Of a stretch of DNA of 64,000 bases, positions 17,307-24,980 are shown piece after piece; within the stretch, counting starts at the first letter, position 1, and each line of letters opens with the position of its first letter. Source of the stretch: Robertkochia sediminum (GTDB lineage Bacteria > Bacteroidota > Bacteroidia > Flavobacteriales > Flavobacteriaceae); assembly GCF_016786255.1 (NCBI RefSeq), contig NZ_JADMKT010000073.1, forward strand, positions 1-64,000, given 5' to 3'. A program made the position numbers and the translations under genes. Below the pieces are notes generated by a model that was given only the letters and a program-made list of their open reading frames with translations, searched no databases and was not told the origin of the DNA.

Positions 17307-17762
17307 ATGGAATACCAGGCCAATACCCCGGACGATTATGAAGCAGCCCTGCCGGCAGAGCGCCGGGAGGTGATCAAAAAACTACGCCGGTTGGCGGCCG
17401 AGCATCTGCCTGAAGGTTTTGAAGAAACCATGAGCTACGGTATGATAGGGTATGTGGTGCCTCATGAGCGCTATCCTGCAGGATACCACTGCGACCCTTC
17501 ACTGCCCTTGCCCTTTCTGAATATTGCCTCTCAGAAGAACTATGTGGCTATGTATCACAGCGGACTCTATGCCGATGCCGATCTACACGATTGGTTCGTG
17601 AAGGCGTATCCCGACCACGCCCGGTATAAGCTGGATATGGGGAAAAGCTGTGTGCGGTTTAAGCGCATGGATGATATCCCTTATGAGCTCCTGGGCGAAC
17701 TCTTTAAAAAGATCACGCTGGATAGCTGGATCGCCTTGTATGAGAAAAATGTAAAACGATGA
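17307..17762 (+). CDS. DUF1801 domain protein
   Basis: A 151-residue soluble protein beginning MEYQANTPDDYEAALPAERR. The segment LPEGFEETMSYGMIGYVVPHERYPAGYHC and the end KMDMGKSCVRFKRM-like region (read here as DMGKSCVRFKRMDDIP) match the DUF1801 family (YdhG-like fold). No enzyme function has been assigned to the family. The stop codon overlaps the start of the VOC gene by 4 bases (ATGA), so the two are translationally coupled. Confidence 0.8.
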   Translation: MEYQANTPDDYEAALPAERREVIKKLRRLAAEHLPEGFEETMSYGMIGYVVPHERYPAGYHCDPSLPLPFLNIASQKNYVAMYHSGLYADADLHDWFVKAYPDHARYKLDMGKSCVRFKRMDDIPYELLGELFKKITLDSWIALYEKNVKR

Positions 17763-18139
17763 AAAGAAGGGTAACAGGAATAGGAGGGGTGTTCTTCAAG
17801 GCTAAAGATCCAAAGGCCCTGCTGGAATGGTATAAGAAACACCTGGGGCTCGATACCGATGCGTACGGATGGTCTTTTGTATGGGGAGATGACGACCTTC
17901 CCGCGCCCATGACACAATTGGGGGTGTTCCCGAAGGATACCGATTATTTTAAACCCGCTTCAGATGGGTATATGATCAATTTTCGGGTAGAAGACCTCGA
18001 TGAATTGCTGAAAGTGCTTAAAGAAGAAGGGGTCCGGATCGTGGGGGAGCCACAAACCTACGATTACGGAAAGTTCGGTTGGATCCTTGATCCGGAAGGG
18101 AATAAGATCGAATTATGGCAGCCGCTGAGTCATTTTTAA
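17759..18139 (+). CDS. VOC superfamily (glyoxalase/bleomycin-resistance-like) protein
   Basis: The 126-residue protein starts KRRVTGIGGVFFKAKDPKAL and ends GKFGWILDPEGNKIELWQPL, the typical beta-alpha-beta-beta-beta pair of the vicinal oxygen chelate fold. The final Glu in KIELWQP is the usual metal ligand. Single-domain members bind a metal and catalyse varied reactions or simply bind drugs, so the substrate cannot be told. It overlaps the DUF1801 gene by 4 bases. Confidence 0.85.
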   Translation: MKRRVTGIGGVFFKAKDPKALLEWYKKHLGLDTDAYGWSFVWGDDDLPAPMTQLGVFPKDTDYFKPASDGYMINFRVEDLDELLKVLKEEGVRIVGEPQTYDYGKFGWILDPEGNKIELWQPLSHF

Positions 18140-18196
18140 ATGATTCATCAGAAAATTCACTAAATTAGTTAAGTACAATCGATCAATAATAAACCA

Positions 18197-18571
18197 ATGT
18201 CTGAGAAGGATGAAGACCTGGGCGAAAAGGCCAGGAAGTTTTTTGATGATGCCGGGAGGGAGGCCAAGGAGACCGCAAAGGAGTTTTCTGATAGCGCCAA
18301 GCAAACCTTTAAGGATGGTGAGAACAAACGTATCCTTGTGGGGGTGATCGCGCTCTTGCTCGGTGCCTTTGGGGTGCACAAGTTCGTTTTGGGCTATAAC
18401 AAGGAAGGGTTTGTGATGCTGGGCGTAAGTTTGCTGGCCGGAGCCTTTACCTGTGGTATGGCTACCTACCTGGTGGCCGTGGTAGGTTTGATCGAAGGGG
18501 TGATCTACCTCACTAAAAGTGATATCGAATTTTACAACACCTATATTCACGATAGAAAACCCTGGTTTTAG
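18197..18571 (+). CDS. TM2 domain membrane protein
   Basis: The 124-residue protein has a charged, amphipathic N-terminal half (residues 1-48, rich in Lys, Glu and Asp, predicted helical). It is followed by a TM2 domain: RILVGVIALLLGAFGVHKFVLGY, a glycine-rich turn, then GFVMLGVSLLAGAFTCGMATYLVAVVGLIEGVIYL. The GxxGxHKFxLG pattern is the TM2 signature. The two membrane hairpins put the charged tail in the cytoplasm. The family function is unknown. It sits between the VOC gene and an ArsR-type regulator on the same strand. Confidence 0.85.
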   Translation: MSEKDEDLGEKARKFFDDAGREAKETAKEFSDSAKQTFKDGENKRILVGVIALLLGAFGVHKFVLGYNKEGFVMLGVSLLAGAFTCGMATYLVAVVGLIEGVIYLTKSDIEFYNTYIHDRKPWF

Positions 18572-18608
18572 ATCCTGATCTGGTGGCTGTAACCCTAAAT
18601 CCGCTACA

Positions 18609-18929
18609 ATGGGACATACCAAGCGTTTGGTGCATACTTCCGAACAGAATCAGTTGGCAGAAACCTTAAAGGCCATGGGGCATCCTGCGCGCATTGCGAT
18701 CATACAATATGTAGCCGATCATCCCGATGCTATATGTACTTCCATGGTTCAGGAAATGGATCTTGCCCAGTCTACGATCTCTCAACATTTATCAGAATTA
18801 CGTCGGTCCGGGATCATTCAGGGGAGGTCGATCGGTAAAAAAATGGCCTACCGCATCAATGTAGACCGCTTGTACGAAGTAAAGCAAACCCTCAATCACT
18901 TTTTTAATGCCACCCAGCAGCGCTCCTGA
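18609..18929 (+). CDS. ArsR-type winged-helix transcriptional regulator
   Basis: This 106-residue DNA-binding protein has the ArsR core ETLKAMGHPARIAIIQYV followed by the recognition helix region DLAQSTISQHLSELRRSGII and the wing GRSIGKKMAYRINVDRL. A single Cys in DAICTSMVQEM sits where metal-sensing ArsR proteins often have CxC, but only one is present, so metal sensing is doubtful. It is the last rightward gene before the convergent olsF gene. Possible targets are its own operon; no clear palindromic operator was found just upstream. Confidence 0.85.
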   Translation: MGHTKRLVHTSEQNQLAETLKAMGHPARIAIIQYVADHPDAICTSMVQEMDLAQSTISQHLSELRRSGIIQGRSIGKKMAYRINVDRLYEVKQTLNHFFNATQQRS

Positions 18930-18971
18930 TAAAGGACGCTTTAGAACTTCTTTCTAATTGGTGTTCAAGGG

Positions 18972-20789
18972 TTACTCTGCTGCCGTTTCGGTATTGTTGT
19001 TCAGCCCTTTTTCCAGTTCGGCCTGGAACTCTTCCATAGCAGGTTTTACAGTACTTTCCGGGAGGTCGGCAATACGAATGTACATGAGTCCGTCAACCGA
19101 ATTGTTAAATAACGGATCTACGTTAAAAGCCACACACTTCGCATTTTGCTTGATGTATTTTTTAATGAGTACAGGCAAGCGCAACTGTCCCGGTTCTACC
19201 TCGTCTATAAGCTTATCGAACTTGTTGAGGTCTGCTTTGGTCTCATCAAAGATGAACTCCTTGTCGACATCCTTCAGTTTTACCTTGAACTTTTTCTTCG
19301 GACTCACATAATTGGCTACGTATGGATCCCAGTAATGCGATCTCATAAATTCGATCATGAGTGATTTTGAGAAGTTCGAGAACTGGTTGCTTATACTCAC
19401 CCCACCAATAAGGTATTTATGATCAGGGTTTCTTAGTGTAGTATGCACGATCCCTTTCCATAACAGGAAAAGCGGCATGGGTTTTTGCTGGTATTCCCCA
19501 ACAATAAAGGCACGGCCCATCTCAATAGACTGACTCATCATCTTGTGTAATTCCGGTTCGAACTTAAAGAGCTCGCACAGGTAGAATCCGTTAATGCCGT
19601 ACTTTTTGTAGATCTGCATTCCCAGTCCCATACGGTAGGCACCCACTATGGTTTTGGCCTCGTTGTCCCAAAGGAACAAATGGTGGTAGTATTCGTCGTA
19701 ATGGTCGAGGTCTATCGATTTGTTGGTTCCTTCTCCCACGGCCCTGAAGGTGATCTCTCTAAGGCGGCCGATCTCTCTCATGATGTTGGGCATCTTATTG
19801 GCCTTAGCCAGGAATACCTCGTAATTCTTGCTCTCCAGTAAGCGGTGGTCGGTATCCCGCAGGGTGTTGACCTCAGAGGCCATCAGGTCACTGTTTACCG
19901 GGGTAGCGATCTCTTTTGGCGAACGCTGAAAACGCAGGTTGGTTGGGATCTTGTCCAGCAAGCGCTCGCGCTCATAAGCATTGGCCAGCATATAGGTCTT
20001 ACGGCGCAGGAACTGAGAATACTCCTGTACATTATCGATCTCCTCCTGTACCGCTACCGGGATGGGGCGACCTATACGTACTTTGATCACCCTGTTGCGT
20101 TGTGATAACAATTCAGAAGGGAGCTTGGCCGTTCTCAGGGAGTCATGCATATTAGAGAGCCTGTAGAATGCCTTGCTGTTTCTCGCGTGAAAATAAATGG
20201 GTACCACAGGGACCTTTGCCTTTTTGATGAGCTTTATGGCGGGCTCTTCCCACAGGCGGTCTACGATGAGATCTTCATCTTTTAGCGTAGAAACCTCTCC
20301 GGCCGGGAAGATGCCCAGCGGACTTCCTTCGCGGAGGTGGAGAAGGCTTTTTTTGAACCCTTCAAGGCTGCTCTTGATATCCTTGTGATCTTCAAAAGGA
20401 TTCACCGGCATGATGTAAGGCGAAAGAGGCTCGATCCTGTTCAGTAAAAAGTTGGCCAGGATCTTGTAATCAGGACGCTGTTCCAGCAATAGCTTTAACA
20501 GCAGGATACCGTCGATGCCTCCAAGCGGGTGGTTGGATACCGTAATAAAGGCGCCTTCCTTTGGGAGGCGCTTAAGGTCTTCTTCAGGGATCTCAAAATT
20601 TACGCCGAACTCATCGAGGATGGCATTGAGAAAATCAAGGCCTTCCTTGTTCTTATTCCGGTCGTAGATGCGGTTGAGCTTTGAGATCTTCAGGGTCTTG
20701 ATAAGTATCCATCCCGTAAAAGTTCCAAATGGACCGTATTTGTCGACCCCTATGGCTTTAGCCATTTCCCTGGCGGTAACTAATCCCAT
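18972..20789 (-). CDS. olsF: Bifunctional acyltransferase, probable OlsF (ornithine/amino-acid lipid synthesis)
   Basis: The 605-residue protein fuses two acyltransferases. The N-terminal half (about 1-275) is PlsC-like, with FITVSNHPLGGIDGILLLK as the His/Asp active-site region and PLGIFPAGEVSTLK as the glycerol-acyltransferase substrate loop. The C-terminal half (about 320-560) is a GNAT-like hemolysin/OlsB domain with IGRLREITFRAVGEG and GAYRMGLGMQIYKKYG. In OlsF of Flavobacterium johnsoniae and Serratia, one protein acylates the amino group of ornithine and then the hydroxy fatty acid, making aminolipids for the outer membrane. The substrate here could be ornithine, glycine or another amino acid. 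It follows the aspartate kinase gene but has its own -7 box. Confidence 0.75.
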   Translation of the reverse strand: MGLVTAREMAKAIGVDKYGPFGTFTGWILIKTLKISKLNRIYDRNKNKEGLDFLNAILDEFGVNFEIPEEDLKRLPKEGAFITVSNHPLGGIDGILLLKLLLEQRPDYKILANFLLNRIEPLSPYIMPVNPFEDHKDIKSSLEGFKKSLLHLREGSPLGIFPAGEVSTLKDEDLIVDRLWEEPAIKLIKKAKVPVVPIYFHARNSKAFYRLSNMHDSLRTAKLPSELLSQRNRVIKVRIGRPIPVAVQEEIDNVQEYSQFLRRKTYMLANAYERERLLDKIPTNLRFQRSPKEIATPVNSDLMASEVNTLRDTDHRLLESKNYEVFLAKANKMPNIMREIGRLREITFRAVGEGTNKSIDLDHYDEYYHHLFLWDNEAKTIVGAYRMGLGMQIYKKYGINGFYLCELFKFEPELHKMMSQSIEMGRAFIVGEYQQKPMPLFLLWKGIVHTTLRNPDHKYLIGGVSISNQFSNFSKSLMIEFMRSHYWDPYVANYVSPKKKFKVKLKDVDKEFIFDETKADLNKFDKLIDEVEPGQLRLPVLIKKYIKQNAKCVAFNVDPLFNNSVDGLMYIRIADLPESTVKPAMEEFQAELEKGLNNNTETAAE

Positions 20790-20813
20790 TCGCTGGTGGT
20801 TTATTCAGTGCTA

Positions 20814-20821
20814 CAAATATA
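20814..20821 (-). promoter_or_regulatory. -7 box for olsF
   Basis: On the minus strand this reads TATATTTG, a consensus match, 25 bases ahead of the olsF ATG. No good -33 element is visible, so transcription read-through from the aspartate kinase gene may also supply olsF. Confidence 0.5.
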
Positions 20822-20842
20822 GGAATTCTAACCTATGAATGT

Positions 20843-22093
20843 TTAGTGAACCACCAGTTGCACCGTTTCCTGAGTACGTTGTTCCAGCAGGATCTTGTGG
20901 TTGTTTTGCAGGCTCGCAATGGCTTGTTCGTTAAAATGTCTTATGGTATAAAGAGTTACATTCTCATGATGGGTCACCTTGAACTTCGATTTGAGGGTCT
21001 GTAAAAGTTCAGATAAACGATCAAATTTATTGTCGACACATACCGAAAAACTAATGGCTGAATTCTGTATCAGGTCTACCTTCATACGGTTATCGTGAAA
21101 CAGCTTGAAGATCTCACTGATGTTGTCTTCTACGATAAAAGAGAAATCCAGGGATGACAGTTTGAGCAATACCAGGTTCTTCTTTACGATAAAGCAGGGT
21201 ACTTCGGGCTCTATGGTGTGGCCTTTGGTTACGGTGGTTCCGGGTGCTTCGGGATTCAGAAATGAACGTACCTGCAGGGGGATCTCCTTGCGCTGTAAGG
21301 GCTGCAAGGTCTTAGGGTGAATTACCGAAGCCCCGTAAAAGGCCAGCTCGATAGCCTCACGATAGGAGATGTGATTGAGCAGTTGCGTCTCGGTGAAATG
21401 TCGGGGGTCTGCATTGAGTACCCCGGGAACATCTTTCCAGATGGTTACCGAATCGGCATTGAGGCAATACGCAAAGATGGCAGCCGTGTAATCTGATCCT
21501 TCTCTTCCCAGGGTGGTGGTGAAGTTGTTGTCATCACTCCCCAGAAATCCCTGGGTGATATTGAGCACCTGCCTGTTCACCCCGCCGGTGATGCGTTCCT
21601 GGGTGAGTTCCCAGTTGACCTTGGCGTCGCGGTACTCGTTATTGGTTTTGATAAAGTTGCGTACATCCAGCCAGTGGTTGGTAAGGCCCTGGTCGTTGAG
21701 GTAGGCGCTTACGATGGTGGTGGAGATAAGCTCCCCGTAACCTACGACCTGGTCGTAAACAAAACTCTTCTTAGGCGATTTGTTCCAGGTAAGGAAACCT
21801 TTGAGTTCGTCGATAAGCTGTTGAAACTTGCCATATACCTCGTGACTGGTGTTTTCGAAGAGCTCGTTCATGATCTCCAGGTGGTAGTCTACCACTTCCT
21901 GTATGGCCCCGTTGACCTCCGGCTTATTGTTAAAATAGGCGCTGATCACAGCCTCCATGGCGTTGGTGGTCTTGCCCATGGCCGAGATCACGAGCAAGGT
22001 GTTCTCGTGGCCGGTCACTTTTAATACATTTACTACATTACGTACGCCGTTGGCATCCTTCACAGAAGCCCCACCAAATTTAAATACCCTCAT
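20843..22093 (-). CDS. lysC: Aspartate kinase (monofunctional)
   Basis: The 416-residue enzyme phosphorylates aspartate, the first step to lysine, threonine, methionine and diaminopimelate. It starts MRVFKFGGASVKDANGVRNV, the aspartokinase signature. The amino-acid kinase fold continues with GFLGSDDNNFTTTLGREGSDYTAAIFA and WKDVPGVLNADPR, and GASVIHPKTLQPLQRKEIPL follows. A C-terminal regulatory ACT part (about 300-416) is present, so feedback control is likely. It is not fused to homoserine dehydrogenase. It begins 3 bases after the GNAT gene and must be in the same operon. Confidence 0.93.
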   Translation of the reverse strand: MRVFKFGGASVKDANGVRNVVNVLKVTGHENTLLVISAMGKTTNAMEAVISAYFNNKPEVNGAIQEVVDYHLEIMNELFENTSHEVYGKFQQLIDELKGFLTWNKSPKKSFVYDQVVGYGELISTTIVSAYLNDQGLTNHWLDVRNFIKTNNEYRDAKVNWELTQERITGGVNRQVLNITQGFLGSDDNNFTTTLGREGSDYTAAIFAYCLNADSVTIWKDVPGVLNADPRHFTETQLLNHISYREAIELAFYGASVIHPKTLQPLQRKEIPLQVRSFLNPEAPGTTVTKGHTIEPEVPCFIVKKNLVLLKLSSLDFSFIVEDNISEIFKLFHDNRMKVDLIQNSAISFSVCVDNKFDRLSELLQTLKSKFKVTHHENVTLYTIRHFNEQAIASLQNNHKILLEQRTQETVQLVVH

Positions 22094-22096
22094 AGG

Positions 22097-22573
22097 TCAG
22101 ATCGATAAAAATTTCTTAATTCCTTCTTCATCCAATTGTACGGTATCCCAGTCGCGGAGAACTCTTGCCCCGTTGCGCTCGTAAAACCTGATAGCGCCAT
22201 CGTTCCAGTCGAGTACTGCCCATTCAATGCGCTTTACACCCTGTTCGTGGCCATAGGCGATGACCCTTGAAAAAAGGGCGCTCCCCAGGCCTGTGCCCCG
22301 AAGGACCTGCCTTACGATGAGGTCTTCCAGGTGAATGGTCTTACCCTTCCAGGTAGAGTAGCGCTCGTATACCAGCGCCATCCCGGCCAGGTGACCATTG
22401 GCCTCGGCTACGAAGCAGTGAAACAGCGGCTTTTCTCCAAAACCATCCTGTAAGAGGTCTTTTTCGGTGATCTCTACAGCATCGGGCTCCTTTTCGAATT
22501 CGGCCAGTTCTTTAATAAGTTCTAAAACCTGCCCCATGTCTTCCGGGCGGGCGTCGCGAATGATATAATCCAT
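22097..22573 (-). CDS. GNAT family N-acetyltransferase (SSAT-like)
   Basis: A 158-residue protein with one GNAT domain: DARPEDMGQVLELIKELAEFEKEP at the start, HLEDLIVRQVLRGTGLGSALF as motif A with the acetyl-CoA loop RGTGLG, and AVLDWNDGAIRFYERNGARV at the end. The pattern EFEKEPDAVEITEKDL and IHLEDLIV is like the spermidine/thialysine acetyltransferase group. An amine substrate such as a lysine analogue would suit its place 3 bases ahead of aspartate kinase, but that is inference. It is transcribed divergently from fbp. Confidence 0.85.
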   Translation of the reverse strand: MDYIIRDARPEDMGQVLELIKELAEFEKEPDAVEITEKDLLQDGFGEKPLFHCFVAEANGHLAGMALVYERYSTWKGKTIHLEDLIVRQVLRGTGLGSALFSRVIAYGHEQGVKRIEWAVLDWNDGAIRFYERNGARVLRDWDTVQLDEEGIKKFLSI

Positions 22574-22581
22574 AGTTGTTA

Positions 22582-22612
22582 CAAATATAACATTAGGTTA
22601 TAAAACTTCAAA
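22582..22612 (-). promoter_or_regulatory. Promoter of the GNAT-aspartate kinase operon
   Basis: On the minus strand TTTG (22612-22609) and TATATTTG (22589-22582) are separated by 19 bp, a full Bacteroidota promoter match. The -7 box ends 9 bases from the ATG, so the mRNA would be nearly leaderless. Confidence 0.75.
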
Positions 22613-22623
22613 TACTAATTTTC

Positions 22624-22639
22624 ACGAAAACGTTGTAGT
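22624..22639. promoter_or_regulatory. LacI/PurR-like imperfect palindrome in the fbp promoter
   Basis: ACGAAAACGTTGTAGT matches 14 of 16 positions of the perfect palindrome found at 42494-42509. It resembles the operator style of the LacI/PurR family, with a central CG flanked by A and T runs. It covers the -33 element of fbp and lies 12 bp from the -33 of the divergent GNAT-lysC promoter, so a bound repressor could affect both. Confidence 0.45.
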
Positions 22640-22661
22640 TTGACAAAAATACCGATATTTG
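22633..22661 (+). promoter_or_regulatory. Promoter of fbp
   Basis: TTG at 22633-22635 and GATATTTG at 22654-22661 (one mismatch to TAnnTTTG) are 18 bp apart. Transcription would start near 22668. This supports the ATG at 22689 over an in-frame upstream codon at 22659. Confidence 0.6.
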
Positions 22662-22688
22662 TGCGGCAACTCACAACTTCTATTCTTA

Positions 22689-23702
22689 ATGTCAAGAAAA
22701 AATCAAACCCTGGGCGAGTTCATTATCGAGAACCAGGCGGCTTTCAAATATTCTTCCGGAGAACTTTCTAAATTGATCAACGCCATCCGACTGGCTGCCA
22801 AGGTGGTGAACCACGAGGTGAACAAGGCTGGGTTGGTCGACATTCTCGGGGCCAGTGGTGATACGAATATACAGGGGGAAACCCAGCAAAAGTTGGATCT
22901 TTTGGCGCATGAGCGCTTTATAAAAACCCTGGCCAACAGGGAGATCGTTTGTGGGATCGCCTCAGAAGAGGAAGACGATTTTATCCAGATCAACAGTGCC
23001 GACAATAACCACCAGAATAAGTATGTGGTCTTAATGGATCCGTTGGATGGGTCCAGTAATATCGATGTTAATGTTTCTGTGGGGACTATTTTTAGTATTT
23101 ACAGGCGGGTAACTCCGATCGGGACCCCGGTAACCCTTGAAGATTTTCTTCAGCCGGGACGCCGTCAGGTCGCTGCGGGGTATATTATTTACGGAACCTC
23201 GACCATGCTGGTGTACACCACCGGGCATGGGGTTAACGGATTCACCCTGAACCCGGCTATCGGGACGTTCTACCTTTCGCATCCGAACATGCAATTTCCG
23301 GAAGATGGGAAGATCTATTCGGTGAATGAGGGGAATTACATTCATTTTCCGGAAGGGGTGAAGCAGTACATCAAATACTGCCAGCGGGAAGAAGACGACC
23401 GTCCGTACACCTCCAGGTATATCGGATCTCTGGTATCTGATTTTCATCGTAACATGATCAAAGGCGGTATTTATATGTACCCGGAAAGCAGTGCTTATCC
23501 CAACGGGAAATTACGACTGTTGTACGAATGCAATCCGATGGCCTTTCTGGCAGAGCAGGCCGGAGGAAAGGCGAGTAACGGATTTGACCCCATAATGGAT
23601 ATACAGCCGGAGGAGTTGCATCAAAGGGTGCCGTTTTTCTGCGGAAGTAAAAATATGGTCACCACGGCAGAGTCGTTCATGCAGGAGCATCACGGAAAGT
23701 GA
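22689..23702 (+). CDS. fbp: Fructose-1,6-bisphosphatase, class I
   Basis: This 337-residue enzyme hydrolyses fructose 1,6-bisphosphate in gluconeogenesis. Class I marks are seen in order: [18 protein letters not shown], the metal-site acidic run IASEEEDDF, the active-site signature [21 protein letters not shown], and the C-terminal [28 protein letters not shown]. The start [16 protein letters not shown] at 22689 is chosen because the predicted transcript begins after the upstream alternative at 22659. The gene stands alone, divergent from GNAT-lysC and convergent with the TerB-like gene. A LacI-like palindrome overlaps its promoter. Confidence 0.96.
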   Translation: MSRKNQTLGEFIIENQAAFKYSSGELSKLINAIRLAAKVVNHEVNKAGLVDILGASGDTNIQGETQQKLDLLAHERFIKTLANREIVCGIASEEEDDFIQINSADNNHQNKYVVLMDPLDGSSNIDVNVSVGTIFSIYRRVTPIGTPVTLEDFLQPGRRQVAAGYIIYGTSTMLVYTTGHGVNGFTLNPAIGTFYLSHPNMQFPEDGKIYSVNEGNYIHFPEGVKQYIKYCQREEDDRPYTSRYIGSLVSDFHRNMIKGGIYMYPESSAYPNGKLRLLYECNPMAFLAEQAGGKASNGFDPIMDIQPEELHQRVPFFCGSKNMVTTAESFMQEHHGK

Positions 23703-23738
23703 TGCCGTGGTATGTGACTTTGGAAGGGTGGTTCGATA

Positions 23739-24182
23739 TCAGTTGTTCTTGGTTTCTTTCCGGTACTTGAATTCATCCCTGAAATGGTCAAAGGTAGCAC
23801 CGTCCTTTGCCAGCTTTAAGGCCTTGGCGAGGACATAATCTATTTTATCAGACTTGAATCCGAGTCCGATGCACAACCTGCGCATAATACGCACTTCGGT
23901 GTCGTCCTTGATCTCATCTGCATAAACCATCCGGGCAATATCGTAGAGCCTCTCCACGCGGCTTTCATGTGAAAGCGGTGGGTTTACCGGGTAGTTGAAC
24001 GGATTTTCCATGACCTGTTGGTAAAGCTCCCCCCGAACACCCAGATTTCGTGCCAGACGATCCAGAAAGTCCTGCTCATCCTTGGAGATCTCTCCATCGG
24101 AAAGTGCTACTCTGACAATGGCTGCAAAATGATCCCTGTTTCTCTCTTGGAATGCGGTTGAATATAGATCGGAAATAGACAT
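23739..24182 (-). CDS. TerB-like (tellurite resistance) domain protein
   Basis: The 147-residue protein is nearly all helical and carries the TerB pattern: AAIVRVALSDGEISKDEQDFLDRLARNLG near the start and RVERLYDIARMVYADEIKDDTEVRIMRRLCIGLG in the second half. The repeated acidic DGEIS and ADEIKDDTE stretches are the usual metal-binding-like sites of this fold. TerB-like proteins occur in many stress and membrane systems. No other ter gene is nearby, so tellurite resistance should not be assumed. It converges on fbp, and upstream lies the long gene-free region. Confidence 0.8.
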   Translation of the reverse strand: MSISDLYSTAFQERNRDHFAAIVRVALSDGEISKDEQDFLDRLARNLGVRGELYQQVMENPFNYPVNPPLSHESRVERLYDIARMVYADEIKDDTEVRIMRRLCIGLGFKSDKIDYVLAKALKLAKDGATFDHFRDEFKYRKETKNN

Positions 24183-24343
24183 AATCGATGCGGTTTTAAA
24201 TTAATGATCAGGATAGCAAAAGTCTCATTACTGGCATTACTCAATTTGGGGTTAGACCATTACGCCTGACTCTAAGTTAAGTAAAATTTGCCGATGTAAA
24301 CCTGACCAAACTCATAATTTGAGGGAGGGGCAGTTGGGTAGTT

Positions 24344-24383
24344 ACACGGTGACGCGGTGACACGGTGACGCGGTGACACGGTG
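24344..24383. repeat. Tandem 8-bp repeat, 5 copies
   Basis: Units ACACGGTG and ACGCGGTG alternate through 40 bp without interruption. Looser units of the same kind (ACAGTGAC, ACAGTGAT) continue to about 24470. The reverse complement resembles the CATCACTG/CATCACCG units at 50832-50863. Confidence 0.8.
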
Positions 24384-24570
24384 ATGCCCACCATCGCTAA
24401 AGCTACGGTGGATGAAACAGTGACAAGATGAAATGGTTATACAGTGATGTAGTTATGCGGTTTTGCAGTATTATGATATTTCAGGATTCCTCAAATGTTA
24501 TTCTGCTATGTCGGCATGGGTAGTTCATCAGCCTTATAAAAGTTGAGATTTCTCCACTCCTTTTCAAGGA

Positions 24571-24604
24571 GGGGTGGCCACGTCTGTGACGTGGAAGGGG
24601 TGGT
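24571..24604. repeat. Short palindromic repeat block
   Basis: CCACGTC (24578-24584) and GACGTGG (24588-24594) form a 7-bp hairpin with a TGT loop. It is flanked by AGGGGTGG-like direct repeats on both sides (near 24571 and 24597) and preceded by TCCTTTTCAAGGA, itself a small palindrome. The look is that of a dispersed intergenic repeat. Confidence 0.55.
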
Positions 24605-24740
24605 TAGGCAGCTATGAGGTCAGGTTAATGATAATAGGTCTTTGCCATTTATTCCCGACTATCGACTCCCCACCTACCTGCCTACCGGTCTACCTGTGGG
24701 GCGTTACATGGTTACGAGGTCGATCCATAATTTATTATTC

Positions 24741-24808
24741 CAAATCCCTCATCCCTCATCCCCATTCCCGATTCCCCATCCCCCATTCCCCATCCCTCAC
24801 CTCCCCGT
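24741..24808. repeat. Pyrimidine-rich degenerate repeat tract
   Basis: About nine irregular units of the type ATCCCTC/ATTCCCC follow one another with a period of 7-8 bases. One strand is almost purely C, T and A, and no reading frame makes protein sense. Confidence 0.6.
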
Positions 24809-24980
24809 TAATAACTCTTAACAATTCCCCTTTTGCCACCTCTTTTTTCTGTGTAATTTTATCGCCCGCACGCGTTACAAGTAGCGCTCACATTCTTGAG
24901 CGTTATTTCTGTTTTCGCGGGTGGTAATGCCCTGTTAATTACAGGGGTTATTCGTAATACGCCTTTTAAATACAGTGCCC

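Larger units (their letters stand above)
24183..24980. other. Gene-free, repeat-rich interval (about 800 bp)
   Basis: No convincing gene lies here. It holds an 8-bp-period tandem repeat (24344-24383) fading into a degenerate continuation to about 24470, a block with a CCACGTC-TGT-GACGTGG hairpin (24578-24594), an inverted CCCCAC/GTGGGG pair around CTACCTG repeats (24668-24701), and a C/T-rich tract of ATCCCTC-like units (about 24741-24808). Composition differs from coding DNA and stops occur in all frames apart from short open stretches. The dnaE promoter must lie near its right end, but no clear -7 box is seen. Confidence 0.7.

Noticed and set aside
23739-24182. Part of a tellurite/phage-resistance ter system
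   Set aside because: Only a single TerB-like domain gene is present. terC, terD, terZ or other system members are missing on both sides.
24574-24927. 117-residue open frame in the gene desert
   Set aside because: It runs through the CCACGTC hairpin block, the CTACCTG repeat and the pyrimidine tract. Its product is a run of proline/serine/histidine repeats with no protein-like pattern.
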